Source: PALSA-1003 sp963741315 (lineage in GTDB: Bacteria > Pseudomonadota > Gammaproteobacteria > Burkholderiales > Casimicrobiaceae). From it: a DNA stretch of 64,000 bases. This document shows, one piece after another, positions 58,241-64,000 of the stretch. Below the pieces are notes generated by a model, which ran no database searches, was not told the origin of the DNA, and saw only the letters and a program-made list of their open reading frames with translations. The translations under genes and the position numbers were made by a program. The DNA lies in contig CAVUHK010000010.1 of the NCBI GenBank assembly GCA_963741315.1, forward strand, positions 186,001 through 250,000, read 5' to 3'. The number at the start of each line of letters is the position of its first letter. The first letter of the stretch is position 1.

Positions 58241-59278
58241 TTGAGCAGGGTCCGCATCGCACTTATCGGCGCCGGCGCGTTCGGTCAGCGGCATCTCCTC
58301 TACCTGAAGCGCGAGCCGCGCTGCGAGCTGGTCGCGATCGCCGATCCCAACCCGGCGGCAGCCGAAGTGGCGAACGCGCACGGCGTGCCCTATTTCGCCG
58401 ACTATTGCGCCATGCTGGACAGCGCGAGACCTGAAGGCGCCATCATTGCGTCTCCCAACGCGTTGCACGCACCGATGGGACTCGCCTGCGCCGAGCGAGG
58501 CGTGCACGTACTCGTCGAGAAGCCGCTCGCCGATACGCTTGAGGCGGCACAGACGCTTGCAACCGCAGCGGAACGCGCCGGCATCGCGCTGCTCGTCGGC
58601 CATCATCGCCGCTACAATCCGGTCATCGAGAAAGCGCGCGACATCGTGCGCGGCGGCGGCATCGGCCGGCTGACAACCGTCGTCGCTCTATGGCTGATTC
58701 GCAAGCCCGACAATTATTTCGACATCGCGTGGCGCCGAGAAGCCGGCGGCGGCCCCGTGCTGATCAACCTCATCCACGACATCGACGACCTTCGCTTCAT
58801 CTGCGGCGAGATCGCCAGCGTCCAGGCGATCACTTCCACCGCGATACGTGGCTATCCGGTGGAGGACACCGCCGTGATGGCACTGCGTTTCGCCGGCGGC
58901 GCGCTGGGTACCGTCACGCTATCCGACACGGTGCCCGCGCCATGGAGCTGGGAACTGACGTCGGGAGAGAGTCCGGTCTATCCGCAGCAAATCGAGAACT
59001 GCTACCTGTTCTCGGGTACCGAAGGCTCGCTCGCCGTTCCGAAACTCGAATTGTGGCGGTATCACGGCGAAAAATCCTGGAATGCGCCATTGGTCCGCGA
59101 ATCCATCGCGGTCGTCGCGGAGGACCCGCTGACACGCCAGCTGCGGCATTTCTGCGAGGTGATCCGGGGCGAAGCCACGCCGCGCATCACCGGCGCCGAC
59201 GCCGCGCGCACGCTCGCCGCCACGCTCGCGGTGCACGACGCGGCGCGCAGCGGCAAGACGATCGATCTGCCTGCATAG
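58241..59278 (+). CDS. Gfo/Idh/MocA-family oxidoreductase
   Basis: The 345-residue dehydrogenase has the Rossmann loop IALIGAGAFGQRHL and the family motif VLVEKPLADTLEAA, followed by the substrate region VGHHRRYNPVIEKA and LINLIHDIDDLRFI. The start is TTG 58241, supported by GGAGGG 9 nt upstream. It is 7 nt before the isomerase-like gene and likely part of the same catabolic transcript as the Liv transporter. Substrate unknown: a polyol, sugar acid or cyclitol is typical. Confidence 0.9.
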   Translation: MSRVRIALIGAGAFGQRHLLYLKREPRCELVAIADPNPAAAEVANAHGVPYFADYCAMLDSARPEGAIIASPNALHAPMGLACAERGVHVLVEKPLADTLEAAQTLATAAERAGIALLVGHHRRYNPVIEKARDIVRGGGIGRLTTVVALWLIRKPDNYFDIAWRREAGGGPVLINLIHDIDDLRFICGEIASVQAITSTAIRGYPVEDTAVMALRFAGGALGTVTLSDTVPAPWSWELTSGESPVYPQQIENCYLFSGTEGSLAVPKLELWRYHGEKSWNAPLVRESIAVVAEDPLTRQLRHFCEVIRGEATPRITGADAARTLAATLAVHDAARSGKTIDLPA

Positions 59279-59285
59279 ATCGGCC

Positions 59286-60098
59286 ATGGCCGCGCGTTCA
59301 CTCTCGCTTGCCGCGCTCACCGTACTCGAGCTCTCGCCTGCGGACATGGTGTCGTGCGCCGCGGCTGCGGGTTACGCGCACATCGGCCTGCGTCTGATCC
59401 CCGCGACCGACACCGAAGTCTCGTGGCCGACGGTCGGCGACACCTCGCTCATCCGCGAAGTCGCGCGCCGCCTCGCCGACACCGGGATCACCGTCCTCGA
59501 CATCGAGATTTTCCGGCTCAAGCCCGACACCCGCGTCGCCGATTACGCCGCCGCGCTCGAGACCGGTGCGCGGCTGGGGGCGCGACATGTGCTGGTCGCC
59601 GGCAACGATCCCGACGAAGCGCGGCTCGTCGAGCGCTTCGCGGCGCTATGCGAGCTCGGCGCGCCGCTGGGACTGACCATGGACCTCGAAGCCATGCCGT
59701 GGACCGACGTCAAGACGCTGCAGCAGTGCGCGCGCGTCGTCGCGAATGCCGGCAGGGACAATGGTGGCGTACTCATCGACCCGATTCATTTCGATCGCGC
59801 GGGCAACGTCGCCGCCGATATCGCCGCAGTTCCGCGCGCTCGCTTCCACTACGCGCAGCTTTGCGATGCGCCGGCCGCGCGGCCGCGCGACACCGAGACG
59901 CTGCTGCACCAGGCGCGCGCCGAGCGGCTGATGCCGGGCGACGGCGGGCTGGACTTGAAGGGCATTCTCCGCGCCCTGCCCGACGGACTTCCGCTGGGGC
60001 TCGAAATACCCATGCACGAGCTCGCCAGGAGCGTCGGCGCCGTCGACCGGGCCCGGCAGATGCGGGTCAAGGCCGAGGCGCTGCTGGCCGCACTCTGA
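59286..60098 (+). CDS. AP-endonuclease-fold sugar isomerase or dehydroshikimate-dehydratase-like protein
   Basis: The 270-residue TIM-barrel protein has metal-ligand candidates Glu in TMDLEAMPWTDV, His in LIDPIHFDRAG, Asp in YAQLCDAPAA and Glu in GLEIPMHEL. The same fold includes sugar isomerases and the 3-dehydroshikimate dehydratases QuiC/AsbF. Given the shikimate-dehydrogenase-like gene and PcaU-like operators upstream, formation of protocatechuate from 3-dehydroshikimate is an attractive but unproven role. Confidence 0.82.
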   Translation: MAARSLSLAALTVLELSPADMVSCAAAAGYAHIGLRLIPATDTEVSWPTVGDTSLIREVARRLADTGITVLDIEIFRLKPDTRVADYAAALETGARLGARHVLVAGNDPDEARLVERFAALCELGAPLGLTMDLEAMPWTDVKTLQQCARVVANAGRDNGGVLIDPIHFDRAGNVAADIAAVPRARFHYAQLCDAPAARPRDTETLLHQARAERLMPGDGGLDLKGILRALPDGLPLGLEIPMHELARSVGAVDRARQMRVKAEALLAAL

Positions 60099-60169
60099 GC
60101 CGGTCGCGGCGGCGCGCCGTACGGGGAATTCGGCGCCCGAATTTCGACGGCAGGCCATTTCGCGCCGCC

Positions 60170-60175
60170 TATAAT
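60170..60175 (+). promoter_or_regulatory. -10 box of ada predicting a leaderless mRNA
   Basis: A perfect TATAAT ends 7 nt before ATG 60183, so transcription should begin at or one base before the start codon. No Shine-Dalgarno sequence is present and no good -35 hexamer is seen, as expected if activation by methylated Ada is needed. Confidence 0.6.
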
Positions 60176-60182
60176 TCGGCTC

Positions 60183-61286
60183 ATGCCCAAGCTGCCATCC
60201 CCGGACGTGATGTACCGCGCGCTCACCGCGCGCGATCCCGCATTCGACGGCATCTTCTTCGTCGCCGTCAAGACGACGCGGATCTTCTGCCGATCGGTGT
60301 GCCACGCGCGCACCCCCAAGCGCGAGAACGTCGAGTTTTTCGCCAAGCCGCACGATGCGCTGTATGCCGGCTACCGGCCGTGCCTGCGCTGCAAACCCCT
60401 CGACGCCGGACGGCAACCTCCGGTGATCGTGGAAAAGCTGCTGGCGGCGGTCGAGGCCGACCCCTCGGGACGGCTGCGCGAAGCAGACATCACGCGCATG
60501 GGGATCGATCCATCGAGCGCAAGGCGGGCATTTCAGCGTTACTGCGGCATGAGTTTCCATGCCTACCATCGAGCGCGTCGCATGGGCCTCGCGCTCGGTG
60601 GCATACGAGAAGGAAAGAGCATGATCGACCTGCAACTGGATCACGGTTTTGAATCGGGCAGCGGATTTCGCGAGGCGTTCGGGCGCGTGTTCGGTACCGC
60701 GCCCAGCCACGCGCGCGAACTCGACTGTCTCTACGCACAATGGTTCGAAACGCCGCTGGGGCCCGTCCTTGCGCTGGCCAACGACGAGGGCCTACACCTG
60801 CTCGAGTTCGTCGACCGGCGCGGCCTGGAGAGCGAGCTCAAGACGTTGCGCGAGCGCCTCGCGCACCAGGTCGTTCCCGGTGAGCACAAGTATCTCAAGC
60901 AGATCGGCGAAGAACTCGAGGCATATTTCAGCGGCCGTGCGTTGCACTTCGCGACTCCGCTCAAGCTCGAGGGCACGCCCTTCCAGCAGGAAGTGTGGCG
61001 CGCGCTGTGCGCGATCGCGCCGGGCACGACCCGGAGTTACGGCGAGATCGCCGCGACGATCGGCCGCGGCAGCGCGGTGCGCGCGGTCGGCCGCGCGAAC
61101 GGCGACAACAAGCTGGCGATCATCATTCCCTGCCATCGCGTCATCGGCGCTGACGGCACGCTGACCGGATACGGTGGCGGACTATGGCGCAAGGCGTGGC
61201 TGCTCGAACACGAGCGCACACACAGCGCGACCAGCGGACAACTCACATTGCCCGTCGCGAAGCACGCCGTTTCCGCAAGCCCCTGA
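60183..61286 (+). CDS. ada: Ada: DNA methylation repair protein and transcriptional activator
   Basis: The 367-residue protein is a full-length Ada. The N-terminal zinc domain has Cys36, 40, 67 and 70 (FCRSVCHAR, RPCLRCK), accepting methyl groups from phosphotriesters. An AraC-type HTH follows (GMSFHAYHRARRMGLALGGI to SGSGFREAFGRVFG). The C-terminal methyltransferase has the active Cys317 in IIIPCHRVIG. Methylation turns it into an activator of its own gene. It begins with a predicted leaderless start, and the EamA gene follows after 4 nt. Confidence 0.96.
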   Translation: MPKLPSPDVMYRALTARDPAFDGIFFVAVKTTRIFCRSVCHARTPKRENVEFFAKPHDALYAGYRPCLRCKPLDAGRQPPVIVEKLLAAVEADPSGRLREADITRMGIDPSSARRAFQRYCGMSFHAYHRARRMGLALGGIREGKSMIDLQLDHGFESGSGFREAFGRVFGTAPSHARELDCLYAQWFETPLGPVLALANDEGLHLLEFVDRRGLESELKTLRERLAHQVVPGEHKYLKQIGEELEAYFSGRALHFATPLKLEGTPFQQEVWRALCAIAPGTTRSYGEIAATIGRGSAVRAVGRANGDNKLAIIIPCHRVIGADGTLTGYGGGLWRKAWLLEHERTHSATSGQLTLPVAKHAVSASP

Positions 61287-61290
61287 ACCG

Positions 61291-62184
61291 ATGGCCGCGG
61301 CCGACGTCGCACGGCTGCTGACGCTGGCCGCGCTGTGGGGTGGCTCGTTTGCATTCATTCGGGTCGCCGTTGCGTCGATGGGGCCGCTGTGGCTCGCCGC
61401 GAGCCGGGTGGCGCTGGCTTTTCTGGCACTCTTCGCGGTTGCGGTCCTGCGTCGCAATGTGCCCGCATTGCGCGAGCGGTGGCGGGATTTTCTTGTTCTT
61501 GGCGTCGTCAATTCGGCGTTGCCGTTTGCCTTCTTCTGCTTTGCAGAACAATTCGTCGGCGGCTCGACGGCGGCGGTCCTCAACGCAACCAGCCCTTTTT
61601 TCGCGACCCTCGTCGCCGCACTCTGGCTCGGGGACCGCATCACGCCCGCCAAGGTGACGGGCATGATGCTCGGCATCGGCGGCGTGGGTCTGTTGGTCGG
61701 ATGGCAGCCGCAGGCGCTGTCCGGTGATGTCCTGCTCGCGGTGGGCGCCTGCCTCGCCGCGGCATTTTGTTATGGCGTCTCCAGTGTGTACGCCAAGGCG
61801 CGCATGGCCGGCGTGCCCAGCTTTGCCACCGCCCTCTACAGCCAAATGGCTGCTGCGCTGGTGTTTGTCCCGGCGCTTCCATTCGCGCCATTGCCTGGCC
61901 CAATCACCCCCCTGGTCGCGGCCAACATCATTGCGCTTGCGCTGGCGTCGACCGCGTTTGCGTACCTGCTCTATTTCCGCTTGATCGCAACCATCGGCCC
62001 AGCGCGTGCGCTGACCGTCACATTCCTAAGTCCGTTGTTCGGCCTGCTCTGGGGTTACTTGTTTCTGGGCGAGCCGATCGGCGTCAATATGCTTGCCGGA
62101 TGCGCACTGATATTGGTGGGTACCGGGCTGGCATTGCGCTCGGGGCCGCGCGCAGCGGAGGGTCGCGTCGCCCAGCGCGGGTAG
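61291..62184 (+). CDS. EamA/DMT-family permease
   Basis: The 297-residue membrane protein has ten helices in two EamA repeats (LLTLAALWGGSFAFIRVAVA, ATSPFFATLVAALWLGDRIT; second half LASTAFAYLLYFRLIATIGP, SPLFGLLWGYLFLGEPIG). Such proteins export metabolites or drugs; the substrate is unknown. It lies 4 nt after ada and may be induced together with it. Confidence 0.92.
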   Translation: MAAADVARLLTLAALWGGSFAFIRVAVASMGPLWLAASRVALAFLALFAVAVLRRNVPALRERWRDFLVLGVVNSALPFAFFCFAEQFVGGSTAAVLNATSPFFATLVAALWLGDRITPAKVTGMMLGIGGVGLLVGWQPQALSGDVLLAVGACLAAAFCYGVSSVYAKARMAGVPSFATALYSQMAAALVFVPALPFAPLPGPITPLVAANIIALALASTAFAYLLYFRLIATIGPARALTVTFLSPLFGLLWGYLFLGEPIGVNMLAGCALILVGTGLALRSGPRAAEGRVAQRG

Positions 62185-62194
62185 TGCGGCTGCG

Positions 62195-62779
62195 TCAGAC
62201 CAGTTCGGCAGCGGGCCCGAGGATCTGCTCGCGCAATTCGCGATAGCGCGGCAGCGTGGGTGGATAGACGCACAGGTATTTCACCTGCGCCGCCTGCAGG
62301 CAACGCTGCTTGATGATCTCGAGCTTCTGGTCGCGCGGATTCTGCACTTGCTCGGGCTCACGCGCATCGACGATGGCGACAATCGTCATGTCGCGGTCGC
62401 AGACGACGAAGCCCACGTGCTGGTTGGCAATCTTGCGAAACGCGCGCAACCGCTCCATGCCTTGCGGGCCGATCTTGACCTGCAGCACGTCGGCCAGGCG
62501 TACCCGGGCGAAGATCTCGTGCCGCGGGAATGCCGCCTTGAGCAGCAGATACACGACGTTCTCGGCCTTGGACAGGAAGCGCGGGCGCAGCAGGTACAAC
62601 CCGGGCAACTCGGCGCTGGACAACAGGCGCGTCGTCTCGCCCTCGGTCCATTGCGCGGTGCTTGCGGGACCTTCGGCCGAAGCCTTCGAACCGGCAGGCC
62701 GCTGCCTGCGCATGAGTCCCACCAGCACGGCAACGACCAAGGCGCTGATCGCGAGCGCGAAGAGCATTCCGGAGGTCAT
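62195..62779 (-). CDS. DUF2726 membrane-anchored protein
   Basis: The 194-residue protein has one N-terminal helix (MLFALAISALVVAVLVGLM) and a soluble DUF2726 domain (RFLSKAENVVYLLLKAAFPR, IFARVRLADVLQV, VGFVVCDRDMTIVAIVDARE). The domain resembles a restriction-endonuclease-like fold found in topoisomerase-associated proteins, but a catalytic role here is unproven. It converges with the EamA gene. Confidence 0.85.
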   Translation of the reverse strand: MTSGMLFALAISALVVAVLVGLMRRQRPAGSKASAEGPASTAQWTEGETTRLLSSAELPGLYLLRPRFLSKAENVVYLLLKAAFPRHEIFARVRLADVLQVKIGPQGMERLRAFRKIANQHVGFVVCDRDMTIVAIVDAREPEQVQNPRDQKLEIIKQRCLQAAQVKYLCVYPPTLPRYRELREQILGPAAELV

Positions 62780-62951
62780 CAGGCGGGCTCCTGTGCGAGG
62801 CCAGTCTTCAAGGGCAATCTTATATTCGTTCTAGTTGCTTGCCGATGCAATGAACCCAAATGCAGGTCAACTGCGGGTCGAAGGCGCCGACGCCGCGTAG
62901 TCTAATCCATTTCGACGGCAGTGGGGCAGCCGGTATTCGGGTACTACCAAT

Positions 62952-62979
62952 GCAAAGCCCCGCCGAAGCGGGGCTTTGC
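62952..62979 (-). terminator. Terminator hairpin after groEL
   Basis: A perfect 12-bp stem (62952-62963 / 62968-62979) encloses a 4-nt loop. It lies 29 nt after the groEL stop codon. The T-run on the minus strand is short, so it is a moderate terminator, possibly bidirectional. Confidence 0.7.
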
Positions 62980-63007
62980 CGACCTTGAAACGCCGCTTGC
63001 GCGGACG

Positions 63008-64000
<993 letters not shown>

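Overview
The window is a GC-rich, gene-dense stretch of a betaproteobacterial chromosome, probably Burkholderiales or a close relative. The evidence is synteny and content: the block rplM-rpsI-argC-(coiled-coil membrane protein)-bactofilin-erpA next to anmK-M23 peptidase-tyrS, an algZ/algR-like pair divergent from argH, the glycolytic run tkt-gap-pgk-pyk with fba, a soxCDYZAXB cluster, and a TctC/TctB/TctA tricarboxylate-type transporter. No phage, insertion sequence or CRISPR array was seen. One tRNA (Arg, anticodon CCG) is present.

Layout. 1-7.7 kb: a membrane protein cut by the left edge, a secreted sulfatase and a stand-alone receiver; a universal stress protein with an FNR-like site; a FixJ-type regulator and a sensor kinase with a periplasmic-binding-protein-like sensor; a YVTN beta-propeller with a C-terminal sorting-type tail. 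7.7-16.2 kb: tRNA-Arg, dihaem cytochrome c, apaH, a PlsC acyltransferase, a PfkB kinase, AlgR/AlgZ-like pair, argH, a beta-hydroxyacid dehydrogenase and an OsmC protein. 16.2-24.6 kb: a candidate CU-rich small RNA, rplM-rpsI, argC, bactofilin, erpA, anmK, M23 peptidase and tyrS. 24.6-31.6 kb (minus strand): a thiosulfate-oxidation operon that reads soxR-soxC-D-Y-Z-A-X-B from one promoter carrying a palindrome. 31.6-33.2 kb: polyamine genes speD-speE. 33.4-47.7 kb: tkt, gap, a DUF6356-like protein, a GNAT enzyme, pgk, pyk and fba, interrupted between pyk and fba by about 6.6 kb holding TctC-B-A, a frameshifted Gfo/Idh oxidoreductase, a DUF993 protein and a sugar isomerase. 47.8-51.5 kb: an atypical Nramp protein, an MHS-type transporter and a GlsB-type membrane protein.

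51.5-60.1 kb looks like a catabolic module: a TetR regulator, a periplasmic binding protein, a shikimate-dehydrogenase-like enzyme, a complete Liv-type ABC transporter, a Gfo/Idh oxidoreductase and an AP-endonuclease-fold isomerase/dehydratase candidate. Its second promoter is surrounded by three CGATnATCG palindromes that resemble the PcaU/PcaR/PobR (IclR-type) operator. My working inference is uptake of shikimate/quinate-like compounds and their conversion towards protocatechuate. The right end holds ada, an EamA permease, a DUF2726 protein and the 3' part of groEL.

Themes worth following are the shikimate-like module and its operators, the anti-Shine-Dalgarno small RNA upstream of rplM, a two-copy intergenic repeat whose hairpin stem differs between copies but still pairs, and two genes (soxR, ada) whose promoters predict leaderless or almost leaderless mRNAs.
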